Below are positions 52,510 to 61,201 of a DNA stretch of 64,000 bases, one piece after another. Below the pieces are notes generated by a model. It was not told the DNA's origin. It made no database searches and was given only the letters and a program-made list of their open reading frames with translations. Source of the stretch: Bacteroidaceae bacterium (lineage in GTDB: Bacteria > Bacteroidota > Bacteroidia > Bacteroidales > Bacteroidaceae); contig JAKSIU010000001.1 of NCBI GenBank assembly GCA_024398615.1, forward strand, positions 97,694-161,693, written 5' to 3'. Numbering within the stretch: position 1 is the stretch's first letter; every line of letters starts with the position of its first letter. The translations under genes were made by a program, and so were the position numbers.

Positions 52510-54587
52510 ACACTGCCGTTTTCAGTCAGCTGGACAGTTTTCTGGAGAGTCAGCTGGAACATTGGCCCCAGGCACGGAAAGCCTTTGACGACCTGAAGGA
52601 CGTGATGGTCCGCAAAGTTCCGGGCACGGATATAGTCCTTCAGTACAACCCTGCCCGGATCAGTTCCACGACAGCCCGGACCAAGCCGGGAGAGATAGCT
52701 GCCAGGCCGTGTTTCCTATGCGCCGGAAACAGACCGGCACAGCAGACCGCCGTTGATCTTGGAAACGGTTTTGAGTTGACCGTAAACCCTTATCCCATTC
52801 TGCGCAACCATCTGTGTGTGATAAGCCGAAGCCACCGTCCCCAACGGTTTGCCGACTGCTGCCAGGCAACGCTTGACATAGCTGCAGTTCTGCCTGAAGA
52901 CCACATTATCCTGTATAACGGTCCGCACAGCGGGGCATCGGCTCCCGACCACCTGCACATGCAGATAGGACTTGCCGACGGCATTCCCCTGGTGGAATGG
53001 CTGAAAGGACATTTTCCAGAAATTCCGCAGTCGCCTGCCACAGTCCGGCCCCTGGGATTTCCCGTAACCGTCTTATCAAACCCTGACTGCCGGTCCATGA
53101 CCGACTGTCTGGATGCCATGCCAAAGGCACCCGACGAATACGAGCCGCGTTTCAACCTGCTCGCCATGAACCATCAGGGCCGTGTGATATGCGCGGTCAT
53201 TCCAAGGACCTTCCACCGCCCTTCCTGCTATTATTCCACCGACAGCAGGCTGAGGCTTGTCAGTCCGGGCGCGATTGACATGTTCGGCCTGCTCATCACA
53301 CCAAGGAAACAGGACTTTGACAGTCTTGACGCAGCCCAGGTGGAACGCATATACAGTCAGGTCACACCGTCCAGGCCCCGGATAAGGGTCGGGATAATGT
53401 CAGGGACGGACATACGTTTCACCCTGAACGGTACATTCAGGTTCAACGGTACTCCCGTTACCGGAGAGCACGGAGTTTCGCTTCAGGACGGACGTCTGGC
53501 ATGGATGGGCGGATTTCACGACAGCATCACGCTTATCCCGGACTGTTCTGAATCGACATTCACGCTTGAAGACGTCACCATAGGTTCGAACTTTCACTGG
53601 CAGCGCCGCGAAAGGCAGACATTTCCGGGCGCACTCCAGTTCATTGCCGACAGCGGGACCATTCACGCCATAAATGCAGTTGACATTGAAGACTATCTGA
53701 CAAGTGTCATATCGTCCGAAATGAAAGCTACAGCCGCACCTGAGTTCCTCAAGGCCCACGCAGTCATTTCCAGGAGCTGGGTCATGGCACAGCTGCGTCC
53801 CGGGCCGGAGGAAAGCGAAGCCGGACAGACAGCCGCGCAGGACAGGATCATAAGATGGTACGACCATGACCAGCACCACCTTTTCGATGTCTGCGCCGAC
53901 GACCACTGTCAGCGCTATCAGGGTCTGACGCGGGTCATAAGCGAAGCTGCACGCAAAGCCGTGTCAGACACATGCGGTCAGGTGCTCCTGTACGAAGGCC
54001 GTCTGTGCGATGCCCGTTTCAGCAAATGCTGCGGAGGTATGACCGAACAGTTCGAGACCTGCTGGCAGGACAGACACGTGCCATACCTTGTACCCGTAAG
54101 CGATCCGTTCTGCGGACAGGCCGATGCGGACACACTGCGCTCATCACTGAACGGATATGACCTCGAGACCCCGGACTGGTACCGGTGGACACGACATTAC
54201 AGTGCGGAAGAACTGTCAGAACTGATAGCACGGAAGACTGGCATCGGTTTTGGAACAGTCATCGGTCTCAAACCTTTGAAACGCGGTCCTTCCGGACGCA
54301 TTTTCGAGCTGGAAGTCCAGGGCACAGAACGTTCCGTCATTTTCGGCAAAGAGCTTGAAATCAGGCGTATACTGTCAGGCACTCACCTTCTGAGCAGTGC
54401 CTTTGAAGTGGAATGTGAACATGATGCCGACGGAAATGTCGTGGCATTCACCCTGCACGGTTCCGGTTGGGGGCATGGCGTAGGCCTGTGCCAGATAGGA
54501 GCAGCCAGGATGGGCAGTCTGGGCTACACTTACAGGGAGATTCTTGAACATTATTATCCCGGAACCGAAACGGGAAAAGCATATTGA
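52506..54587 (+). CDS. DUF4922 (HIT-like phosphorylase) fused to SpoIID/LytB domain
   Basis: 693 residues. The N-terminal ~290 residues are DUF4922, with the HIT-like triad in DHLHMQ (~148) and [13 protein letters not shown], as in nucleotide-sugar phosphorylases/ATP adenylyltransferases. From ~300 a SpoIID/LytB domain follows, with AHAVISRSW (~420), GGMTEQF and [19 protein letters not shown] (~651). SpoIID cuts or activates cutting of denuded peptidoglycan glycan. No signal peptide is visible, which is odd for a wall-acting domain. It is coupled to GT2 upstream and three bases from the kinase gene downstream. Confidence 0.8.
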   Translation: MNTAVFSQLDSFLESQLEHWPQARKAFDDLKDVMVRKVPGTDIVLQYNPARISSTTARTKPGEIAARPCFLCAGNRPAQQTAVDLGNGFELTVNPYPILRNHLCVISRSHRPQRFADCCQATLDIAAVLPEDHIILYNGPHSGASAPDHLHMQIGLADGIPLVEWLKGHFPEIPQSPATVRPLGFPVTVLSNPDCRSMTDCLDAMPKAPDEYEPRFNLLAMNHQGRVICAVIPRTFHRPSCYYSTDSRLRLVSPGAIDMFGLLITPRKQDFDSLDAAQVERIYSQVTPSRPRIRVGIMSGTDIRFTLNGTFRFNGTPVTGEHGVSLQDGRLAWMGGFHDSITLIPDCSESTFTLEDVTIGSNFHWQRRERQTFPGALQFIADSGTIHAINAVDIEDYLTSVISSEMKATAAPEFLKAHAVISRSWVMAQLRPGPEESEAGQTAAQDRIIRWYDHDQHHLFDVCADDHCQRYQGLTRVISEAARKAVSDTCGQVLLYEGRLCDARFSKCCGGMTEQFETCWQDRHVPYLVPVSDPFCGQADADTLRSSLNGYDLETPDWYRWTRHYSAEELSELIARKTGIGFGTVIGLKPLKRGPSGRIFELEVQGTERSVIFGKELEIRRILSGTHLLSSAFEVECEHDADGNVVAFTLHGSGWGHGVGLCQIGAARMGSLGYTYREILEHYYPGTETGKAY

Positions 54588-54590
54588 AAT

Positions 54591-56027
54591 ATGGACAGAG
54601 AACTTGATTCATTATTCAGACAATATACAGGAGAGAGCCCGGTAAAGGCCGAAAAACTGGCCGGAGCGGGGTCAAACCGCAGCTATTGGAGGCTGACCGG
54701 GACCGATGGAATGACTCTGATCGGCGTCCGCGGCACCAATGTCGAGGAGAACCGCGCCTTCCTTGCCATAGACAGCCAGCTGCTGTCGAAAGGCATCCGG
54801 GTTCCAAAGGTTTTCGCCGTATCCGATGACTCCATGTGCTATCTGCAACAGGACCTCGGCGACACCCAGCTGTTCAGCCTGCTTGAAGACGCCCGCCATC
54901 CTGACGGATTTGAAGGCAGTGTCATGACGCTGCTCGAGAAGACAGTGGCCGCCCTGCCCGACATCCAGTTCAAAGGCGCCGATGGCATGGACTTCAGCCG
55001 ATGCTTCCCCTGCCCGTCATTTGATCGCCGCAGCATAATGTGGGACCTGAACTACTTCAAATACTGTTTTCTCAAGGGAACAGGCATCGAGTTCCACGAA
55101 TCGCTGCTGGAGAACGATTTCGAGCATCTGGCCGACATACTACTGGAAGAAGGTCCGTGGAATACGTTCATGTTCCGTGACTTCCAGGCCCGCAACGTGA
55201 TGATCAAGGACGGCTGTCCCTGGTTCATAGATTTTCAGGGAGGACGGCGCGGTCCGATAGAATATGATCTGGCATCGTTCATCGGACAGGCACGTGCGGC
55301 TTATCCCCTGAAAGTCCGCAGACATCTGACCGAGGTATATCTCGAATCCCTGTCACGTTACCGCAATGTCGACCGCAAGCAGTTCGAGCGCCGTCTGGAC
55401 CTGTTCACCGCCATGCGCACGCTCCAGGTACTCGGTGCATACGGCTACCGCGGATTCTTTGAGCGCAAATCACATTTCCTGCTCAGCATTCCATCGGCCA
55501 TAAGGAGTCTCAGCATAATCATGCCCACCCTGAAGAAATGTTGCCCGTACCTGTCGGAACTGCTGTCACAGGTCTCGGACCTGCCACGTTTCCACAGTCA
55601 GGAAACGTTTGAAGGACAAGTCCTTACCGTACATGTATGCAGTTTCTCATACCGACAGGGAATACCGGCCGATGAAAGCGGCAACGGAGGCGGTTTCGTG
55701 TTTGACTGCCGCGGCATGCACAATCCGGGACTCCATGCCGAGTACAGGGACCTGACCGGAAATGACGATGCCGTGATTGATTTCCTTGAACAGCGCGGTG
55801 AAGTGCAGCCATTCCTGCAGGCCGCCTATGAAATGGTGGACGCATCGGTCAGAAAGTATCTGGAACGTGGATACACAAGTCTGACGGTCTGTTTCGGCTG
55901 TACCGGAGGGCATCACCGTTCAGTGTACTGCGCCAACCACATGGCCGCACATCTGTCGGAAAAGTTCCAGTTCCAGGCCGCCATCGAACTTGAACACCGC
56001 GAACTTGGATTAAGAATACTGTCATGA
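54591..56027 (+). CDS. AmgK-like phosphotransferase fused to RapZ C-terminal domain
   Basis: 478 residues. Residues 1-~320 are an APH/choline-kinase-type domain: the loop FRDFQARN matches Brenner's HxDxxxxN with Phe in place of the first His, and IDFQGGRRGP holds the metal Asp. AmgK-type members phosphorylate C1 of MurNAc or GlcNAc. From ~340 the sequence is the RapZ C-terminal domain (VHVCSFSYRQGIP, FDCRGMHNPG, CTGGHHRSV at ~436), which in enteric bacteria senses GlcN6P. The fusion suggests a sugar-sensing kinase. ATGA overlap couples it to MurU. Confidence 0.85.
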   Translation: MDRELDSLFRQYTGESPVKAEKLAGAGSNRSYWRLTGTDGMTLIGVRGTNVEENRAFLAIDSQLLSKGIRVPKVFAVSDDSMCYLQQDLGDTQLFSLLEDARHPDGFEGSVMTLLEKTVAALPDIQFKGADGMDFSRCFPCPSFDRRSIMWDLNYFKYCFLKGTGIEFHESLLENDFEHLADILLEEGPWNTFMFRDFQARNVMIKDGCPWFIDFQGGRRGPIEYDLASFIGQARAAYPLKVRRHLTEVYLESLSRYRNVDRKQFERRLDLFTAMRTLQVLGAYGYRGFFERKSHFLLSIPSAIRSLSIIMPTLKKCCPYLSELLSQVSDLPRFHSQETFEGQVLTVHVCSFSYRQGIPADESGNGGGFVFDCRGMHNPGLHAEYRDLTGNDDAVIDFLEQRGEVQPFLQAAYEMVDASVRKYLERGYTSLTVCFGCTGGHHRSVYCANHMAAHLSEKFQFQAAIELEHRELGLRILS

Positions 56028-56770
56028 ACGCACTGATTCTTGCAGCGGGACTTGGAACCCGGCTCGGCACTTACACACAGGATCGGCCCAAAGCCCTGGT
56101 AATGGTTGACGGACGCACCATGCTGGAACACCAGCTGCGCCGTCTGGCACGTTTCGGATTTGACCGTTTTGCAGTCAATGTACACCATTTTGCCCCGATG
56201 GTCATGGAATTTCTGGAAGCGAACCATAATTTCGGTCTGGACATCAGAGTCTCTGACGAAAGCGGTCTGCTGCTCGATACCGGCGGAGGCATAAGACGGG
56301 CCATGCATCTTTTCGACAACACGGAACCGGTACTTGTCCACAATGTCGATATTTTCTCCAACACCGACATCGGTCTGCTGTACCGCAGCCATCTTGAAAG
56401 CCGATGCCATGCCACCCTCCTGACCCAGGAGCGCAAGACAAGCCGATATCTGTACTTTGACGGAAACGACCGCCTTAAAGGATGGTGCAACACCAAAACG
56501 GGGCAGACACGTTCCCCCTTTGCGGATTTCAAGCCAGAAGACAATGCCGCAAGGGCCTTCCAGGGCATACACGTCATTTCGCATGACATGCTTGAACAGC
56601 TTGATGCCATAGAAAGTGCCGCCTTCAGCATAACAGACTTCTATGTTGACCATTGCGCGGCCCTTGACATACGCGGGATAACGTTTCCGGACATGCAGTG
56701 GGCCGATGCCGGACGCCCGGAAACACTTCCGCTGGCCGACAAACTGGCTCGCGGACATTACCGTGATTGA
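56024..56770 (+). CDS. murU: MurU-like N-acetylmuramate 1-phosphate uridylyltransferase
   Basis: 248 residues. LILAAGLGTRLGTYT with DRPKALVMVDGRTMLEHQL is the nucleotide and catalytic-Lys motif of NTP transferases; LLLDTGGGIRRA and VHNVDIFSNTD are strong MurU features. It should convert MurNAc 1-phosphate to UDP-MurNAc, bypassing part of de novo wall synthesis. Paired with the AmgK-like kinase it forms the AmgK-MurU salvage route. A related mannose-1-phosphate guanylyltransferase activity cannot be excluded. Confidence 0.83.
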   Translation: MNALILAAGLGTRLGTYTQDRPKALVMVDGRTMLEHQLRRLARFGFDRFAVNVHHFAPMVMEFLEANHNFGLDIRVSDESGLLLDTGGGIRRAMHLFDNTEPVLVHNVDIFSNTDIGLLYRSHLESRCHATLLTQERKTSRYLYFDGNDRLKGWCNTKTGQTRSPFADFKPEDNAARAFQGIHVISHDMLEQLDAIESAAFSITDFYVDHCAALDIRGITFPDMQWADAGRPETLPLADKLARGHYRD

Positions 56771-56780
56771 AAAAATGAAC

Positions 56781-56788
56781 TATCTTTG
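56781..56788 (+). promoter_or_regulatory. Internal -7 box (TATCTTTG) before the AmpG-like gene
   Basis: Exact TATCTTTG nine bases upstream of the ATG at 56798, inside the operon. It could give the last two genes extra expression with an almost leaderless mRNA. Confidence 0.45.
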
Positions 56789-56797
56789 ACAACGATT

Positions 56798-58072
56798 ATG
56801 GGAAAACGCAGATCATCATGGGCTTGGGTCCCGTCATTGTACTTTGCCGAAGGATTGCCTTACGTGCTGATAGTCACAGTGTCAGCAATCATGTTCAAGC
56901 AGATGGGTGTCAGCAATGCCCAGGTAGCATTATACACCAGCTGGCTGTACCTGCCCTGGGTCATCAAGCCGCTCTGGAGTCCGTTCGTCGACATTGCCAG
57001 GACCAAACGCTGGTGGCTGCTGCTCACGCAAACCATTCTGGGAGCAGGTTTCGCCGCAATCGCCCTGACTCTGAACACCACATCGTTTCTGAAATGGACC
57101 ATAGCCATCCTGTGGCTGCTGGCATTCAGTTCCGCCACCCATGACATCTCAATTGACGGATTCTACCTTCTGGGACTTGACGACGGTGAACAGTCCATGT
57201 TCGTCGGCATACGCAATACGGCTTACCGCATAGCCATGATTGCAGGCAATGGCGGTCTGCTCGTAGTGATCGGACTCATTGAAAAGCACAGTACGACAGC
57301 TTTTGCCTGGAGTGTTGGCTTCCTCATAGTCGGAGCCATAATGATACTGCTTGCGCTATACCATTCGGCCGTGTTGCCAAGACCTGACGGGGACACCCCG
57401 CTCACCGTCTCCGGCAAGCAGGTTCTCAAGGAATTCGGACAGACATTCGTATCATACTTCAAAAAGCCCGACATCATTACAGCGCTCCTGTTCATTCTGC
57501 TGTTCCGCTTTCCCGAAGCCCAACTGGGCAAGATCGCCCCTCTGTTCCTCATCGACAGCATTGAGAACGGCGGTCTCGGCCTGAGTACCGAGCAGCTGGG
57601 TCTGGCCCAGGGAACACTCGGAGTCATAGGACTTCTTGCCGGAGGAATTCTGGGAGGAATAACACTCTCAAGATACGGGCTCAGGAAATGCATCTGGTGG
57701 ATGGTTGCCGCCATCTCGCTGCCCGACATGGTTTACGTATTCCTGAGCTGGTTTCCGACCGACAGCATAATAACAGTCAGCAGCTGCATTTTCATAGAGC
57801 AGCTTGGCTACGGATTCGGATTCACAGCATACACGCTGTTCCTCATGTATCTGGCCCGAGGCAGCCACAGCACATCACACTACGCCATCAGCACCGGCAT
57901 CATGGCGCTTGGAATGATGCTCCCCGGAATGATTTCCGGCAGTCTCCAGCAGGCAATGGGATACCGGACCTTCTTTGTCTGGATCATGGGCTGTTGCCTT
58001 GTGACATGCCTGGTTTCAGCACTGATTAAATACGAACCTGATTTTGGAAAGAAAAAACAGAACACAATATGA
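56798..58072 (+). CDS. MFS permease, AmpG-like muropeptide/MurNAc transporter
   Basis: 424 residues from the ATG at 56798; a TTG four codons earlier lies in the -7 box and is unlikely. Twelve membrane helices. The opening WVPSLYFAEGLPYVLIV and YTSWLYLPWVIKPLWSPFVD match AmpG and related Bacteroidetes permeases (MurT of Tannerella-type). It should import MurNAc, GlcNAc-anhydroMurNAc or muropeptides across the inner membrane. Its stop overlaps the MurK-like gene by ATGA. Confidence 0.88.
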   Translation: MGKRRSSWAWVPSLYFAEGLPYVLIVTVSAIMFKQMGVSNAQVALYTSWLYLPWVIKPLWSPFVDIARTKRWWLLLTQTILGAGFAAIALTLNTTSFLKWTIAILWLLAFSSATHDISIDGFYLLGLDDGEQSMFVGIRNTAYRIAMIAGNGGLLVVIGLIEKHSTTAFAWSVGFLIVGAIMILLALYHSAVLPRPDGDTPLTVSGKQVLKEFGQTFVSYFKKPDIITALLFILLFRFPEAQLGKIAPLFLIDSIENGGLGLSTEQLGLAQGTLGVIGLLAGGILGGITLSRYGLRKCIWWMVAAISLPDMVYVFLSWFPTDSIITVSSCIFIEQLGYGFGFTAYTLFLMYLARGSHSTSHYAISTGIMALGMMLPGMISGSLQQAMGYRTFFVWIMGCCLVTCLVSALIKYEPDFGKKKQNTI

Positions 58073-58914
58073 TACTTGTAACTGACAGCGGATCAACAAA
58101 AACGGACTGGGGCTTCTTCAACTCCAAGGCCGACCTCAGGACTTTTCGCACAGCAGGAATCAATCCATGCCATCAGACCATGGACCAGATACGCGAAATA
58201 ATCCGGTTGGAACTTTTGTCAAAAGCCGATGACATTGACCCGGAAGACATCACGCAGGTCCATTTCTATGGAGCCGGCTGTGCCACACCGTCAATTTGCC
58301 GGAGCATGGAGGACCTTCTTCACGAATTCTTTCCGAATGCGGCAATTGTAGCTGCAAGTGATATGCTTGGAGCAGCCCGTGCCCTCTGCGGCAGGTCAGA
58401 AGGTGTCGCATGCGTTCTTGGAACCGGATCGAATTCCTGTCTGTACAACGGTCAGGACATCATCGGCCAGGTTCCTTCACTGGGTTACATTCTTGGAGAT
58501 GAAGGCAGCAGCGCCGCACTGGGACGCCGTCTGTTGAGCGACTGCCTCAAGCACCAGTTGCCGGAAGCCTTGAGCCAGGAGTTCATGCAGCGCAACAATC
58601 TTGACATGGATACCATCCTGGACAATGTCTACCGCAAACCGCTTCCCAATCTGTTCCTGGCCGGTTTTTCACCATTCCTGTCTGAAAAGAAGGATGTCCC
58701 CGAAATTCACAAGCTGCTGGTCCAGTGCTTCTCAGAGTTCTTCACCAGGAACGTCATCAGTTACCACCGTCCCTGGCTGCCTGTCCACTTTGTAGGTTCC
58801 GTAGCCGAGAACTTCGCTCAGGAACTCACCCAGGCAGCCGACATGCTGGGCATGACAGTCGGCAACATCATGGCCGCCCCATTGGAAGGACTTGTGGACT
58901 ACCACAGCAATTAG
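58069..58914 (+). CDS. BadF/BadG-family kinase, N-acetylglucosamine/MurNAc kinase-like (MurK)
   Basis: 281 residues. LVTDSGSTKTDWGF is the ATPase phosphate-1 loop, GTGSNSCLYNG the phosphate-2 loop, and LGYILGDEGSSAALG the adenosine/sugar region of N-acetylglucosamine kinases. MurK-type members phosphorylate MurNAc or GlcNAc at C6. With AmgK and MurU upstream, the operon can phosphorylate amino sugars at either C1 or C6. Last gene of the operon; a large structured repeat follows it. Confidence 0.87.
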   Translation: MILVTDSGSTKTDWGFFNSKADLRTFRTAGINPCHQTMDQIREIIRLELLSKADDIDPEDITQVHFYGAGCATPSICRSMEDLLHEFFPNAAIVAASDMLGAARALCGRSEGVACVLGTGSNSCLYNGQDIIGQVPSLGYILGDEGSSAALGRRLLSDCLKHQLPEALSQEFMQRNNLDMDTILDNVYRKPLPNLFLAGFSPFLSEKKDVPEIHKLLVQCFSEFFTRNVISYHRPWLPVHFVGSVAENFAQELTQAADMLGMTVGNIMAAPLEGLVDYHSN

Positions 58915-58924
58915 TATACTGGAA

Positions 58925-59045
58925 GTTTTCGGGGACGCGGCTCCCAAACTACGCGCTTCGCGCTATCCCTCCCACCGCTTTGCGGCGGGCCCCTCCCTCT
59001 CACGCTGCGAGGGCGCAGACGGTTTGGAGCCGCGTCCCCGAAAAC
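58925..59045. repeat. 121-bp cloverleaf-like inverted-repeat element
   Basis: Outer arms 58925-58949 and 59022-59045 are reverse complements (24 bp, one bulged C). Between them lie three small hairpins: 58953-58963 (gcgc/gcgc), 58971-58989 (ccc-ccgc/gcgg-ggg) and 58995-59013 (ccctc/gaggg). It sits 11 bases after the MurK-like stop. No T-run follows. It may be a terminator, a MITE or a structured RNA. Confidence 0.8.
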
Positions 59046-59209
59046 CGGCCTCTCCGGCAGGACGGCAGACTGATGTTTCTATAGAACAGACAGTCGTTGC
59101 CTGATCATGCAATGCTCATTTCTTGACCTGAGAATCAAAAAATTGCAGAAGTCATTGGCAGAACAGAAAAATCCAGTAATTTAGCAGTGGTGAATATTTT
59201 TTACATTGG
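59046..59209. other. Gap after the structured repeat, no feature recognised
   Basis: AT-rich toward the 3' end. No coding frame and no clear TAnnTTTG box were found before the gene at 59210. Confidence 0.5.
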
Positions 59210-59926
59210 ATGAATAAAAAAAGCAAACTGATTTTCATTGTTTTTCTACTGGGCAACAGTTTGACGATTAGCGCCCAGCAGGAATGGGCTAACGGCATCG
59301 GGCTTGAAGGGAGTGCGTACGGACCGGCCATATATGGTCGTTACTGCGCATCTTTGGGAGTGAAGTACGTTTGGAAATACGACAGATTCCTTACATTATC
59401 ACTTGGTGGAATGTTTGTTCATTACACAACGGATTATATCCCGGAATGGAGAGTCGAAGGGAAGGGAAATGAATATCTTCGTTATTCAATATTGACTGGT
59501 GGAGAAGATGACGACCAGAAACATCTTTCCATAGATCTTACTGCATCGGCCCAGGTGAATCTGCCTGTAACTGAGAAATTCGGATTGTTCGCAAGCATTG
59601 ACGCATCCTGCAGCATATTGCCATTTAATTCAGTATGTCTGACAAAGCACGACATAATGAACATGGGGTATCATGAATCATATTCCAGCAGAGTTTTCAA
59701 TGACTTCGCACCCGGCCTGTTTTCCGGAGCAGGATTGTACTATGACAAAGCAACTTCATCCACCGGCCGTTCATTCGTAAGATTTGCCCTCAGTTACAGT
59801 CGTGGAAAATACGACCCGCTGTCGGGCTACAGGGGAGTCACGTTGGATGGCCAGAACCTGAGTGACCATCTGCCTGAATCCAAAATACTAAACAGACTGA
59901 CATTGACAGTTCTCATATTTGAATAA
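59210..59926 (+). CDS. Hypothetical outer-membrane beta-barrel protein
   Basis: 238 residues with a signal peptide cut near ISAQ (residue 23). Alternating strands rich in Tyr/Phe/Gly (LSLGGMFVHYTTDY, SFVRFALSYSRGKYD) and a final hydrophobic strand ending in Phe-Glu suggest an 8- to 10-strand barrel. No family was recognised. Base composition is intermediate between the chromosome and the AT-rich tail. A diverged IS end begins 18 bases after its stop. Confidence 0.65.
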   Translation: MNKKSKLIFIVFLLGNSLTISAQQEWANGIGLEGSAYGPAIYGRYCASLGVKYVWKYDRFLTLSLGGMFVHYTTDYIPEWRVEGKGNEYLRYSILTGGEDDDQKHLSIDLTASAQVNLPVTEKFGLFASIDASCSILPFNSVCLTKHDIMNMGYHESYSSRVFNDFAPGLFSGAGLYYDKATSSTGRSFVRFALSYSRGKYDPLSGYRGVTLDGQNLSDHLPESKILNRLTLTVLIFE

Positions 59927-59943
59927 TAATTATGATTTGAATT

Positions 59944-59980
59944 CACTAGTGTCTTCTGCCGATGAATTGTCGATTAATAT
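59944..59980. mobile_element. Diverged end of an IS4-type element (relic)
   Basis: cactagtgtc, then exactly 17 other bases, then cgattaatat: the same two blocks at the same spacing form the left end of the intact IS at 61176. On the minus strand both share a final TAT-TAA at the equivalent of the transposase C terminus. The remainder is not similar. It marks the start of the AT-rich tail. Confidence 0.6.
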
Positions 59981-60049
59981 ATCAAAAACAGACTATTTGA
60001 ATTGTAGATTATTGATAACAAAATGTTTAATAACTTTTATGAACCATTG

Positions 60050-61201
60050 ATGAAAAAATCAGTTATTTCAGTTTCGCATATTATCTTCACAATTTGTTTT
60101 TGGTGCTCTTGTTCTAACACTGGCCAAAACCATCTAGAATCAATTCATGTTGATATTGTTGATTCATTATTCATATCATGCTACTCTGATTCTTGTGATA
60201 TTCTATTTTTAAAAAGTGATACCGTTCAAGGGCAATTGGGAGTTGTGACAAGAGTTATGTATGACGATGGACTTTTTTTCGTATCGCACAAACCTACTTC
60301 GTTAAGTTCTGACATGCAACAACTGATTGAGGTGTTTGATTCAACTGGTACTTTCGTTAATCAGATTGGTCGCATTGGTAGGGCAACTAATGAATATCAA
60401 GGGTTTCGGGGATGGACGGTTAATCCCATAAATAAAGAAGTGCTGATATGTGATGACTTCCGTTCAAGAACGATTAGATATAATTATGATGGTTCTTATA
60501 TTGGCTATTATAGAAATCAAGACCATCTAAACAATAATCAGTTGTTCTTTAGTGGAAATAAAGTTTTTTATCAGAATATGATCCCATCTGACATTGACGA
60601 TATGGCATATTATGATGAAACAGGAAAGTTTAATGCAATTTTTCAGGAAAGAAAAATCAAAACTGAAGGATTTATTATGCCAGGAATTAGAGAATTGTCA
60701 GATTGTCATACTGACACATTGTATCATATTAGGCCATTTGACAATATTCTGTATTCAATATCAGATGGCCGGTTGAACAGAGGTATATCCTTGCCATTTA
60801 TGCCTCAATTGTCGAAAAAAGATGTTCGAAGAATAAAAACAGATAGTAATCTTTTCAAACATATTCCTTTATATGGAATAAACACAAGGGATTATTATTT
60901 TCTATCAATAATTAATGAGGGGGTCGGAACATATGCTTATGAAAAACGAAATAATAGGTGGGTTCGCTATACTAAGGCTTTTTATAGCGACGATTTAATT
61001 ATGTCTACGCAGTTCGTAGGAGTCGGTCTTGGTAATGATATTATTGGAGTCATAAACTTTTCTGAAGAAGATTTAAAACAATTATTTGAAGAAGACCAGG
61101 CAATAAAAACAAGATTTATTGAGAGCGGTTATTGCGATATTGATAATCCTTCGTTAGTTATTTATCATTTGAGATCACTAGTGTCCAAAGAAAATTTTTG
61201 A
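60050..61201 (+). CDS. 6-bladed beta-propeller lipoprotein, copy 2, 3' end supplied by an IS
   Basis: 383 residues from the Met at 60050 (MKKSVISVSH), giving a signal peptide with lipobox-like WCSC; an in-frame Met at 60023 is less likely. Blade phrases such as FDSTGTFVNQIGRIGRATNEYQ and IRYNYDGSYIGYYR match the BF3164-like family. The last residues (LVSKENF) and the stop are encoded by the IS terminal repeat from 61176. The natural C terminus was therefore lost, probably by only a few residues, because copy 1 ends at the equivalent LLHL position. Strongly AT-rich. Confidence 0.75.
   Translation: MKKSVISVSHIIFTICFWCSCSNTGQNHLESIHVDIVDSLFISCYSDSCDILFLKSDTVQGQLGVVTRVMYDDGLFFVSHKPTSLSSDMQQLIEVFDSTGTFVNQIGRIGRATNEYQGFRGWTVNPINKEVLICDDFRSRTIRYNYDGSYIGYYRNQDHLNNNQLFFSGNKVFYQNMIPSDIDDMAYYDETGKFNAIFQERKIKTEGFIMPGIRELSDCHTDTLYHIRPFDNILYSISDGRLNRGISLPFMPQLSKKDVRRIKTDSNLFKHIPLYGINTRDYYFLSIINEGVGTYAYEKRNNRWVRYTKAFYSDDLIMSTQFVGVGLGNDIIGVINFSEEDLKQLFEEDQAIKTRFIESGYCDIDNPSLVIYHLRSLVSKENF

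Noticed and set aside
58921-59104. Short plus-strand frames across the cloverleaf element
   Set aside because: Low-complexity Arg/Pro/Ser products produced by the GC-rich repeats; no start context.
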